Shown: piece after piece, positions 1 through 5,676 of the stretch
Position numbering within the stretch: position 1 is the stretch's first letter
Layout of the letters: the number at the start of each line of letters is the position of its first letter
Assembly (NCBI GenBank): GCA_934643435.1
Contig: CAKUCJ010000080.1
Span: forward strand, 1-6,082
Source: an uncultured Collinsella sp.
Lineage (GTDB): Bacteria > Actinomycetota > Coriobacteriia > Coriobacteriales > Coriobacteriaceae
Direction of reading: 5' to 3'
Length of the DNA: 6,082 nt
Translations under genes and position numbers: made by a program
The notes under the pieces: model-generated
What the model saw: the letters and a program-made list of their open reading frames with translations, nothing else
The model's database searches: none
Told to the model about the DNA's origin: nothing

Positions 1-333
1 GATTAGACGCTCGTTTGAGACCGAGGAAGCCAGGGTCAACAGGGTAAAGAGTGGGGACGCAACATCGAGGCCAAACTCTGTCTGCTGCACGGAGCCAAAC
101 GGCCTCTCCCCGTTCCAAACATGCCTGACAATGCGACTGCCCTTGCGACCGCAGCCACCCTGCGCCAACACGTGTAGCGGGGCGCCCAGGAAATGCACGA
201 CGAGTGGGTGCTCGCAAAGGCGCTCCCTGCGCGGATCGTCCACAGAATCGGGCAGGTCCGGCATTATTGCCAAAACCTGTGGAGGTATCCGGTGATAACG
301 AAAGGCAGATATGTAGCACAGTATGTCGTCCAT
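1..333 (-). CDS. Partial hypothetical protein (N-terminal 111 residues), possibly AbiEi/DUF559-like
   Basis: A minus-strand frame starts with ATG at 333 and stays open to the left edge, so the C-terminus is outside the window. An in-frame TAG lies three codons upstream of the ATG, so no longer start exists. The Shine-Dalgarno site is weak (GTAGG eight bases before the ATG). The peptide opens MDDILCYISAFRYHRIPPQV. Its second half (about residues 41-105) has HPLVVHFLGAPLHVL, a basic stretch, then GLDVASPLFTLLTLA. The order 'locus name, HV, basic linker, GL-V-SP--TLL-LA' resembles the central part of actinobacterial AbiEi-antitoxin or DUF559-endonuclease-associated proteins, which is a family impression and not a firm assignment. 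Several rare ATA codons (residues 4, 8, 16 and 23) differ from the neighbouring genes and hint at transferred DNA. It is divergent from the M20 peptidase gene. That it is coding is fairly likely; its function is unknown. Confidence 0.62.
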   Translation of the reverse strand, partial: MDDILCYISAFRYHRIPPQVLAIMPDLPDSVDDPRRERLCEHPLVVHFLGAPLHVLAQGGCGRKGSRIVRHVWNGERPFGSVQQTEFGLDVASPLFTLLTLASSVSNERLI

Positions 334-439
334 GAAGGGTACCTACCCACTGCGTCATTTGTGAACCCGCTCGGGCGGCAAACGCGCTGGCTCGCCCTGT
401 GAACGGTAAATACCGCTACGCGCGCGTCGCGGATCTCTC

Positions 440-445
440 AGGAGG
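440..445 (+). promoter_or_regulatory. AGGAGG Shine-Dalgarno candidate upstream of the M20 peptidase
   Basis: AGGAGG is a perfect anti-16S match but lies 12 bases before an in-frame TTG (458) and 42 bases before the in-frame ATG (488). A second, weaker GAGG at 478-481 is six bases before the ATG. The two sites compete as definers of the start. I favour the ATG because the M20 homology begins right after it, but the strong site suggests that initiation at the TTG, giving ten extra residues, is possible. Confidence 0.45.
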
Positions 446-450
446 CTTAC

Positions 451-475
451 AATCGGTTTGGAAAGCAAACTGATT
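451..475. repeat. Dyad (10-bp arms, 5-base spacer) in the leader of the M20 gene
   Basis: AATCGGTTTG (451-460) pairs with CAAACTGATT (466-475) around GAAAG, with one G-U position, which in DNA is one mismatch. It lies between the two candidate Shine-Dalgarno sites and contains the TTG start candidate. It could be an RNA hairpin acting on initiation, or a protein operator for the peptidase operon. No regulator gene is visible next to it. Confidence 0.5.
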
Positions 476-487
476 GTGAGGTTGCAT

Positions 488-1708
488 ATGGTTGATGAGG
501 ACTTTGCCTGGCGGTTTGCGCAGGAGCTCGTGCGAATCGATAGCTCGGATCCGGGTGCGTATGAGAACGAGATTGAGCGGTATATCAAAGGGCTGATTGA
601 GTCGCAGGCCACTGGACTCGGTCGGCCGGTGCTGGATGCGGTGCAGACTGAGGAGCTCGAGGTACTTCCCGGGCGCCGCAATCTTATGGTCACCGTGCCC
701 GGCTTGAGCGACGAGCCACAGCTCGTCTACATCTGCCACATGGATACCGTCACCTTGGGCGACGGGTGGGATGCGGACATCTCGCCGCTCGGGGCGATCG
801 TGCGCGACGACAAGCTCTATGGCCGCGGCGCCTGCGACATGAAGGGTGGCTTGGCCTGCGCCATTGCCGCGCTAATCCATACGCTCGAGCGCGTGGCGGC
901 ATGCGGTGAACTGCCTCGACACGGTTTTTCGCTCATTTGCTCGGTCGATGAAGAGGACTTTATGCGCGGCTCCGAGGCTGCCATCGATGCCGGCTGGGTC
1001 GGCTCGCGCGAGTGGGTGCTGGACACCGAGCCCACCGACGGGCAGATTCAGGTGGCGCACAAGGGGCGCACGTGGTTCGAGATCGAGATGACCGGTGTGA
1101 CGGCGCACGCAAGCCAACCATGGAAGGGCGTGGATGCCGTCGCCGCCATGGCCGAGGTCGTGTGCTCGCTTCGTCACGCGTTTGCGGAGCTGCCCGTGCA
1201 TGATGAGCTGGGGCCTTCGACTATCACGTTTGGCCAGATCGAGGGCGGGTATCGCCCCTACGTGGTGCCCGACCACGCCAAGGTCTGGGTCGACATGCGC
1301 CTAACGCCGCCGACCGACACGAGCGCCGTAACTCGCATGGTGGAACAGGCCATTGCCGCAGCAGAGGCGGCGGTTCCAGGTTGCCACGGCAGTTATACCG
1401 TGACGGGCGACCGCCCCGCTATCGAGCGAGACCCGGGCTCTCCCCTTCTGGCAGCGCTCAAGCATGCGGCAGACGACGTGACGGGCGCGGACACGGCCGT
1501 CGGCTTCTTTACCGGCTACACTGACACCGCCGTCATCGCGGGCAAGACGGGCAACCGCAACTGCATGAGCTACGGCCCCGGATCACTCGCGCTCGCGCAC
1601 AAGCCCAACGAGTACGTGCCCCATGCCGATATCGCTCGCTGCCAGCACGTGCTTGTCGCGCTCGCCGACAACACGCTCTGGGACGCAAACGGCCAAGTTG
1701 GGGCATAA
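488..1708 (+). CDS. M20 family metallopeptidase (ArgE/DapE/CPG2-like)
   Basis: This is a predicted cytoplasmic di-zinc hydrolase of the M20 family, which cleaves amide bonds in small peptides or N-acylated amino acids; the substrate cannot be read from sequence. In 406-residue numbering the expected metal site is complete: HMD at 84-86 (His and Asp), GRGACDMKGG with the bridging Asp117, the catalytic and ligand pair Glu155-Glu156 in VDEED, Asp179 in DTEP, and His371 in AHKPNEY. An Asp in the fourth position matches CPG2/PepT-like members, where DapE has Glu. The lid/dimerisation domain begins around residue 190, with its conserved His207 in TAHASQP. The length is normal for the family. The start at ATG 488 follows GAGG at six bases; an in-frame TTG at 458 would add ten residues. 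No signal peptide is seen. The DUF1015-like gene follows after 39 bases, probably in one transcript. Confidence 0.93.
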   Translation: MVDEDFAWRFAQELVRIDSSDPGAYENEIERYIKGLIESQATGLGRPVLDAVQTEELEVLPGRRNLMVTVPGLSDEPQLVYICHMDTVTLGDGWDADISPLGAIVRDDKLYGRGACDMKGGLACAIAALIHTLERVAACGELPRHGFSLICSVDEEDFMRGSEAAIDAGWVGSREWVLDTEPTDGQIQVAHKGRTWFEIEMTGVTAHASQPWKGVDAVAAMAEVVCSLRHAFAELPVHDELGPSTITFGQIEGGYRPYVVPDHAKVWVDMRLTPPTDTSAVTRMVEQAIAAAEAAVPGCHGSYTVTGDRPAIERDPGSPLLAALKHAADDVTGADTAVGFFTGYTDTAVIAGKTGNRNCMSYGPGSLALAHKPNEYVPHADIARCQHVLVALADNTLWDANGQVGA

Positions 1709-1747
1709 TAAGCCGCGAACAAACCGACTCACGCGTTAGGACTGCCC

Positions 1748-2422
1748 ATGAAAGCGCTTCCGTTTCCCTGCATCCGCCCAGCTCAGGATCGCGTGCTCGA
1801 GGCACTGCCCGCGATGGGCGGCATCCTGGGCGGCAACGATACCCTGCGCGGTGCCATTGCCGATGGCCTGATGCTCAAAGATCCGGGTGCGGCGTATTAC
1901 GTGTACGAATGCTCGGGAGAGCCGGGGCGCGTGACGGGCGTCGTGGCGATTTGCCCGATTGGCGTGCTTGCGGGCGGCGAGGGCGAAGCCAGCTACGACG
2001 CTGCGCGTGCGATCGCCGAACTCAAAGTTCAGCCTCGTCCCGTGTCGCTCGCCTATGAGGCCTCGCCCGTCATGGATATCATCCTGGGAGCCGCCAAAGA
2101 GGGCGCGTCGCTCTACGCCGTCACCGATCCCGCGGGCATTACGCACCGCGTGTGGGAGGTCAAGCGCGAGGACGCTGTCGGAGCCATCCGCGCCATGCTC
2201 GACCAGGCGCCGGAGCCGACGCTGGCCGACGACCCCGCCTACGCCGCCGCTCTGACCGGGGCATCGCTGCTCCTTGCCGACGAGGCCCGTGCCGCTGGAA
2301 CGTATACGGGTAAGGAGCCGTTCAACTTTACCGTGGCTGCGCTCTTCCCCGCCGCGCAGGTCAGCGGCGCCGCGCCGCAGGTCCCGACGGGCCTGCTCAC
2401 CCACCAGATCGCACGGTTCTAG
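1748..2422 (+). CDS. Shortened DUF1015-like protein lacking the family signature
   Basis: This is a 224-residue protein with no known function. Several blocks follow the order seen in the DUF1015 family: an N-terminal PFPCIRP (5-11), AAYYVYE then RVTGVVAICPI (48-71), QPRPVSLAYE (95-103), ITHRVWEV (131-138), and FNFTVAALFPAAQV (192-205). Family members usually run to about 400 residues and carry a conserved IADGHHR-type motif. Here the equivalent place reads LADDPAYAAAL (159-169), so Gly-His-His-Arg is lost, the N-terminal ALPYDVV-type segment is reduced, and the part after the FPxxQ block is nearly absent. The frame is intact with an ATG preceded by TAGG seven bases upstream, so this looks like a maintained derivative and not a pseudogene. 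It follows the M20 peptidase gene by 39 bases and converges with the phosphatase gene to its right. The relationship to DUF1015 is read by eye from remembered family motifs. Confidence 0.8.
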   Translation: MKALPFPCIRPAQDRVLEALPAMGGILGGNDTLRGAIADGLMLKDPGAAYYVYECSGEPGRVTGVVAICPIGVLAGGEGEASYDAARAIAELKVQPRPVSLAYEASPVMDIILGAAKEGASLYAVTDPAGITHRVWEVKREDAVGAIRAMLDQAPEPTLADDPAYAAALTGASLLLADEARAAGTYTGKEPFNFTVAALFPAAQVSGAAPQVPTGLLTHQIARF

Positions 2423-2427
2423 CGCTA
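2420..2427. other. TAGCGCTA palindrome supplying both stop codons of convergent genes
   Basis: The eight-base palindrome TAGCGCTA contains the TAG stop of the plus-strand DUF1015-like gene (2420-2422) and the TAG stop of the minus-strand phosphatase gene (2425-2427). Only two bases separate the two coding regions, so any terminator must lie inside the opposing gene. Confidence 0.9.
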
Positions 2428-3060
2428 CCCGCGCTGCGGACCTGCTGCCGCCACGAGCGGCTCAAGCCCCAGCTCGCGCGCGTAGTCTTCCTGCGTAAAG
2501 ATCTCAACCAGTTCAAACGTATCCGTCGCATCATCAAATGCAAAGTGCAACACGGAGCAGTTGCCCGGCACACGGTCGCGCTCGTCTGCCGCAGCGCCTT
2601 TCACGTGATCCATAAACTCCTTGATGGCCGAACCATGGCTTACGGCGAGCACGCACGTATGGTCCGGGCGCCGCATAAGCTCGGTCAACGTCGTCACCAT
2701 GCGCTCGCGAACCTGCATCTGGCCCTCGCCGCCAAACTGACGATAGAAGTCGCGCCACGGGCGCTCGGGCATGAGCATCACGCGCTCGGCCTCAAAGTCG
2801 CCAAAGAACCACTCACGCAGGCCGTCCAGGCGCTCATACGCCAGACCCGGCCACAAGTTGGCGATGGTCTGCTCGGTGCGATGAAGTGTGGAGGCGTAGG
2901 CATGATCGGGCTCAATGCCACGCGCACGCAAAAACATGCCGGCACGCGCCGCCTGGTCGCAGCCAAGCTGCGTGAGTGGAGAGTCGCTCCAGCCCTGAAT
3001 GATGCGCTTAAGGTTAAATATCGTCTGCCCATGACGGACCAGATAAAGGTCTTTATTCAT
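2425..3060 (-). CDS. Histidine phosphatase family protein (second of tandem pair)
   Basis: This is a 211-residue cytoplasmic member of the histidine phosphatase (phosphoglycerate mutase-like) superfamily, which forms a phospho-histidine intermediate; the substrate is unknown. It shows LYLVRHGQT with Arg9 and nucleophile His10, Arg61 after ASTLH, the proton donor candidate Glu83 in LREW, and the second catalytic His142 in VSHGSA. A tail of about 20 residues after the core (EDYARELGLEPLVAAAGPQRG) is absent from its neighbour. ATG at 3060 is preceded by GAAAGGA six bases upstream. It lies 18 bases downstream of a paralogue that is roughly 45 percent identical by eye, so the two arose by tandem duplication and are probably co-transcribed. 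No cobalamin genes are nearby to support a CobC role, and glycolytic phosphoglycerate mutase is unlikely given the length and sequence. Confidence 0.92.
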   Translation of the reverse strand: MNKDLYLVRHGQTIFNLKRIIQGWSDSPLTQLGCDQAARAGMFLRARGIEPDHAYASTLHRTEQTIANLWPGLAYERLDGLREWFFGDFEAERVMLMPERPWRDFYRQFGGEGQMQVRERMVTTLTELMRRPDHTCVLAVSHGSAIKEFMDHVKGAAADERDRVPGNCSVLHFAFDDATDTFELVEIFTQEDYARELGLEPLVAAAGPQRG

Positions 3061-3078
3061 AGGGGGTCCTTTCGTTTG

Positions 3079-3621
3079 TTACCAATCCAAGAGCGAAAAC
3101 GCCCCGTCGCAATAGCCAAAATGAAACACGGCACCGTTGTCGGGTTGCTCTCCCCCGCCAGTCACATACTCAAGAAATTCCTGGCAAGCAGAGCCGTGAG
3201 AGACAGCCAGCACGCAGTCGTGCCGGGGCCGCGCCATAATGCGTGACAATACCGCGACCATGCGCGCGCGAAGCTGTGCTTCCGACTCGCCACCAAACGC
3301 AGCCGGATAATCACCCCAAGGCTGAGCGGGCATCTCGCGGTTTGATGTACCCTCCAGCGAGCCCAAATGCCACTCGCGCAAGTCGTCGACCAACTCAACA
3401 GGCTGACCCTCGCCAACGATAAGCTCGGCCGTGCACCGCGCCCGCCCCAACGGAGACGAATACACATGGTCAAAGGCAACACCGCGGTCCTCGAACGCCG
3501 CACCCGTCGCCAGCGCTTGCTCGCGCCCACGTGCTGTGAGCGGCGAATCATGCCAGCCCTGCAAAATGTTCTGCACATTGAGCTCGGTCTGCCCATGCCG
3601 CACCAAATATAGATCGGCCAC
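3079..3621 (-). CDS. Histidine phosphatase family protein (first of tandem pair)
   Basis: This 180-residue histidine phosphatase has the full catalytic set: Arg8-His9-Gly10 in LYLVRHGQT, Arg60 in SSPLGR, Glu83 in LREW, and His142 in VSHGSA. It shares long blocks with the downstream gene, including QGWxDSPLT, FGGE and CVLAVSHGSA. The start is GTG at 3621: the homology begins immediately after it and a GGAGG-rich site precedes it, while the ATG at 3623 is out of frame. The same frame stays open far upstream into the nitroreductase gene, but that extension has no start with homology and is a shadow. It follows the nitroreductase by 62 bases, which hold a strong palindrome, and may be part of the same transcript. 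The substrate is unknown; small-molecule phosphate esters are typical of the family. Confidence 0.9.
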   Translation of the reverse strand: MADLYLVRHGQTELNVQNILQGWHDSPLTARGREQALATGAAFEDRGVAFDHVYSSPLGRARCTAELIVGEGQPVELVDDLREWHLGSLEGTSNREMPAQPWGDYPAAFGGESEAQLRARMVAVLSRIMARPRHDCVLAVSHGSACQEFLEYVTGGGEQPDNGAVFHFGYCDGAFSLLDW

Positions 3622-3624
3622 ATA

Positions 3625-3634
3625 CCCTCCCCTC
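3625..3634 (-). promoter_or_regulatory. Double Shine-Dalgarno that fixes the GTG start of the first phosphatase
   Basis: On the minus strand this reads GAGGGGAGGG. It offers GGAGG four bases, and a more upstream GAGG nine bases, before GTG 3621. The overlapping out-of-frame ATG at 3623 would use the same site but yields a frame without any family motif. Confidence 0.65.
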
Positions 3635-3635
3635 G

Positions 3636-3672
3636 AACCACCACAAAGGGGACAGGCACCTTTGTGGTGGTT
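3636..3672. repeat. Perfect 14-bp inverted repeat, REP-like, between nitroreductase and phosphatase
   Basis: The left arm AACCACCACAAAGG (3636-3649) and right arm CCTTTGTGGTGGTT (3659-3672) match perfectly around the nine-base loop GGACAGGCA. On the minus (gene) strand it ends one base before the phosphatase Shine-Dalgarno site and no T-tract follows, so a terminator on that strand is unlikely. The core GGGGACAGGCACC resembles the REP-type palindromes that accompany RAYT transposases in many genomes; this is a remembered resemblance. It may instead limit readthrough or stabilise the message between the nitroreductase and phosphatase cistrons. Confidence 0.8.
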
Positions 3673-3683
3673 TTGCCATGCAA

Positions 3684-4355
3684 CTACAGCAGCACGTCGG
3701 CAAGCGGACGCTTGGGCACGTGATGCACCTGCGCCTCGTCGCGCCAGTAATTGATAGAGCCATCCGGGTTGGAGTCGATCGCGTCGATCACCTGTGTCTC
3801 GGCTGGCACGCCAAAAGCCATGATCAGCTTGAGCTCGTATTTGTCGTTGTCGAGTCCCATGGCGTCGATCGCGCGGGGCGTAAAGGCCTTGAACATACAG
3901 GCCGCCACCTCGGGCGTGGCGCTGCGAGCGGCGAGCATCATCGTCTGGGCGGCAATGCCGGTGTCGACCTCGGTGATGGGCGCGACCGGCTTGCCCGGAA
4001 CGGCGCGCTCGGCAAGAATCGCGATATAGCCGGTCGGGCGCTCGCCCTCTTCGGGACCCGGCCAATCCTTGAGCGCGCCAGCCCACGCGAGCTCGTCAAA
4101 CACGCGCGCGCAGTCCTCGGAACCGCTCACCGCATGAAAGCGCAGGCGCTGAACATTGGCACCGCAGGGGGCCAGGTGCGCCAGCTCCGCCAGCTCGAGC
4201 AAAAACTCGCGCGGCACGCGCATGGACTCGTCAAAGCGGCGGCATGTGCGGGCGCGACGGACCAGCGCGTCGAACGTATCCAGGCCAAGCTTTTCGCAAC
4301 CTTGCTTTGCCATCGACTCCACGTTCGACGGTGCCGCGGGAACTGATTCGTTCAT
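3684..4355 (-). CDS. Nitroreductase family protein
   Basis: This is a 223-residue FMN-dependent nitroreductase-fold protein, presumably a cytoplasmic NAD(P)H-using oxidoreductase; its natural substrate is unknown. The features are a basic ARTCRRF segment (35-41) that usually contacts FMN phosphate, LAPCGANVQRLRF (61-73) with the Asn typical of the flavin site, the dimer helix DTGIAAQTMMLAA (131-143), and FGVPAE (181-186), followed by a C-terminal YWRDEAQVHHVPKRPL block seen in short nitroreductases of anaerobes. An N-terminal leader of about 25 residues precedes the domain. I chose ATG 4355, five bases after a G-run (GGGGG); a TTG at 4367 is the in-frame alternative. It is the first gene of the minus-strand set and is divergent from the HdeD-like gene across a 234-base region. 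Confidence 0.92.
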   Translation of the reverse strand: MNESVPAAPSNVESMAKQGCEKLGLDTFDALVRRARTCRRFDESMRVPREFLLELAELAHLAPCGANVQRLRFHAVSGSEDCARVFDELAWAGALKDWPGPEEGERPTGYIAILAERAVPGKPVAPITEVDTGIAAQTMMLAARSATPEVAACMFKAFTPRAIDAMGLDNDKYELKLIMAFGVPAETQVIDAIDSNPDGSINYWRDEAQVHHVPKRPLADVLL

Positions 4356-4383
4356 AGGGACCCCCAACTAAAGGCAATTGTTC

Positions 4384-4402
4384 TTAGGAAAATCTAACCT
4401 AA
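4384..4402. repeat. Short dyad TTAGG-N9-CCTAA in the nitroreductase promoter region
   Basis: TTAGG (4384-4388) and CCTAA (4398-4402) form a dyad with a nine-base AT-rich spacer. It lies just downstream of the candidate -10 element on the nitroreductase strand, where a repressor operator would sit. The arms are short, so chance occurrence is possible. Confidence 0.3.
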
Positions 4403-4431
4403 AACGTAGGCAATAACGAACAGAGCTGCAA
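4403..4431 (-). promoter_or_regulatory. Candidate sigma-70-type promoter for the nitroreductase operon
   Basis: On the minus strand TTGCAG (4431-4426) and TACGTT (4408-4403) are separated by 17 bases, giving an expected start near 4396 and a leader of about 40 bases. The match is four of six at -35 and three of six at -10, so this is only a candidate. I found no convincing counterpart for the plus-strand HdeD-like gene in the same region. Confidence 0.3.
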
Positions 4432-4484
4432 TGTTCTACACCTGTTGAATAGTCCCCACCAAAGCGGGAACAAAGGTAACAATT

Positions 4485-4516
4485 CGGGAAGGTGAGGTGC
4501 CAATTCGCCCTTCCCG
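4485..4516 (+). repeat. Inverted repeat CGGGAAGG/CCTTCCCG in the HdeD-like gene leader region
   Basis: CGGGAAGG (4485-4492) and CCTTCCCG (4509-4516) form a perfect 8-bp stem with a 16-base loop. AATTCG occurs twice (4481-4486 and 4502-4507). Further downstream are CGCCC-TT-GGGCG (4530-4541) and CGGC-TTAC-GCCG (4561-4572). No T-tract follows, so it is not a terminator; a structured 5' leader or an operator is possible. The rest of 4356-4589 shows no gene. Confidence 0.4.
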
Positions 4517-4589
4517 CGTCACGCGACGACGCCCTTGGGCGATACTGGTTGCAAGAGCTACGGCTTACGCCGCACGGAGAGGAGACCTC

Positions 4590-5192
4590 ATGGGCATCTT
4601 TAAGAACGATGACAAGCAATCGAGCGCGTTTGGATTTGACGAGAAAAGCATGGCAGGCAAGGCCGTCAAGGCCGTGCGCTGGATTTACGCCATCACCGGC
4701 GTCATCGCGCTCCTCGCCGGCATCGCGCTGCTGTTTGCGCCCGCCAAGTCGCTCGTCTTCCTAACGACCGTCCTGGGCTTCTACTTTGTCATTACGGCGA
4801 CCATCAGGCTGTTCACCGCCATTTTTGAGCCGCTGCTGCCCACCGGTTGGCGTGTGACGAGCATCATCTCCAACCTGCTCATCATCCTGGGCGGCGTGAT
4901 TATCCTACGCAACCAGGCCTTCTCGACCGCGACGCTCACCACGCTTGTAGTGGTCGTCGCCGGCTTTGGCTGGATCGTCGAGGGTATCATGTCGATTCTG
5001 GAGTCCGAACTTTCGTCCAACCGCGCCCTCGCCATCCTGAGCGGCGCACTCTCCATCATCGCGGGTATGTTCGTGTTTATCTATCCGCTGTGGTCTGCCA
5101 AGATGCTCGTCATCTTTAGCGGTGCCGCGCTGCTGGTGTTTGGCGTGACACTGATTATTCGCGCCATTCAATTTGGCAAACTGGTGCGCTAG
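4590..5192 (+). CDS. HdeD/DUF308-family six-helix membrane protein
   Basis: This is a 200-residue integral membrane protein. After a polar, charged N-terminus (about 1-28) there are six predicted transmembrane helices, near residues 31-50, 54-78, 89-106, 112-137, 146-165 and 169-191, arranged as three repeated pairs with Gly-rich LLAGIALL, LLIILGGVIIL and LSIIAGMFVFI segments. This layout is that of the HdeD (DUF308) family, linked to acid resistance in enterobacteria; the biochemical function is unresolved and the role here is unknown. The start is ATG 4590 with AGGAG five bases upstream. The frame extends upstream to a GTG at 4497, but those 31 residues are arginine-rich with no family similarity. 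The stop codon directly abuts the next ATG, so it forms an operon with the YaiI-family gene. Confidence 0.88.
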   Translation: MGIFKNDDKQSSAFGFDEKSMAGKAVKAVRWIYAITGVIALLAGIALLFAPAKSLVFLTTVLGFYFVITATIRLFTAIFEPLLPTGWRVTSIISNLLIILGGVIILRNQAFSTATLTTLVVVVAGFGWIVEGIMSILESELSSNRALAILSGALSIIAGMFVFIYPLWSAKMLVIFSGAALLVFGVTLIIRAIQFGKLVR

Positions 5193-5675
5193 ATGCCGAA
5201 GACGCTTTTTATTGACGCCGACGCCTGCCCGGTCACGCGCGAGTCGATCGACTGCGCGCGGAGGGCGGGCGTTGCCGTCGTTATCGCCGGCAACAGCACG
5301 CAGAACCTGGAACGCCACATTCGCCGCGACGATCCGCGCGACGCCGAGCACGCGCGGCGGGGCTTTTGGGTCACGACGCTCGACGTGAGCGTGGGAGCCG
5401 ATAGCGCCGATTTTGCCATTGTCGAGCGCTTGCAGGCGGGCGACGTGGTCGTGACGCAAGACATAGGCCTGGCGAGTATGGTGCTCGGACGCGATGCCGC
5501 TGCCATTGGTGTGCGCGGGCACGTCTACGATAAGGCGACCATCGACATGCAGCTGTTTATCCGCCACGAGGAAAAGAAAGTGCGTCGCGCCGGGGGACGC
5601 ACCCGCGGACCGGCAGCCTTCACCAGCGAAGACCGAGCCCGCTTTAAGCGCAACCTCACCGAGCTGCTCCGCTAG
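5193..5675 (+). CDS. yaiI: YaiI/YqxD family (DUF188) PIN-like protein
   Basis: This is a 160-residue soluble protein of the YaiI/YqxD family, whose fold is grouped with PIN/NYN-type nucleases; its activity is not established. Family features are all present: FIDADACPV (6-14) with Asp8 and Asp10, a GNST turn (33-36), GADSADFAIVERL (68-80) with Asp70 and Asp73, VVTQDIGLA (86-94) with Asp90, the HVYDK region (110-114), and the C-terminal GPAAFTSEDRARF block (139-151). The conserved acidic residues would form a metal site. The length is typical. ATG 5193 follows the TAG of the HdeD-like gene without a gap and has no good Shine-Dalgarno site of its own, so translation is probably coupled to the upstream gene. 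A hairpin with a T-tract follows directly after the stop. Confidence 0.94.
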   Translation: MPKTLFIDADACPVTRESIDCARRAGVAVVIAGNSTQNLERHIRRDDPRDAEHARRGFWVTTLDVSVGADSADFAIVERLQAGDVVVTQDIGLASMVLGRDAAAIGVRGHVYDKATIDMQLFIRHEEKKVRRAGGRTRGPAAFTSEDRARFKRNLTELLR

Positions 5676-5676
5676 C

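Noticed and set aside
193..402. 69-codon plus-strand frame near the left edge
   Set aside because: It lies mostly antisense to the more convincing minus-strand edge gene and has no ribosome site or motif.
404..415. CGGTA-AA-TACCG dyad in the leader of the M20 gene
   Set aside because: The arms are only five bases with a two-base spacer, too short to separate from chance, and no promoter could be aligned with it.
334..457. Promoters for the edge gene and the M20 gene
   Set aside because: TTGTGA (359-364) and a TAAATA-like element (407-412) are not at compatible spacing, and no pair on either strand was convincing.
1736..2404. 222-codon minus-strand frame opposite the DUF1015-like gene
   Set aside because: It is an antisense mirror of a plus-strand gene with recognisable motifs and ribosome site; its peptide shows no family pattern.
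2545..3246. 233-codon plus-strand frame opposite both phosphatases
   Set aside because: It spans two genes on the other strand and their junction, has no domain pattern, and is explained by codon bias.
3622..4086. Upstream extension of the first phosphatase frame, which could look like a 335-residue fusion protein
   Set aside because: It overlaps the nitroreductase gene in another frame, is arginine-rich low-complexity peptide, and phosphatase homology begins exactly at GTG 3621 behind a strong ribosome site.
3678..4346. 222-codon plus-strand frame opposite the nitroreductase
   Set aside because: It is an antisense shadow of a clear nitroreductase gene.
4497..4589. N-terminal extension of the HdeD-like protein from GTG 4497
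   Set aside because: The 31 extra residues are arginine-rich with no membrane-family similarity, and ATG 4590 has a well-placed AGGAG.
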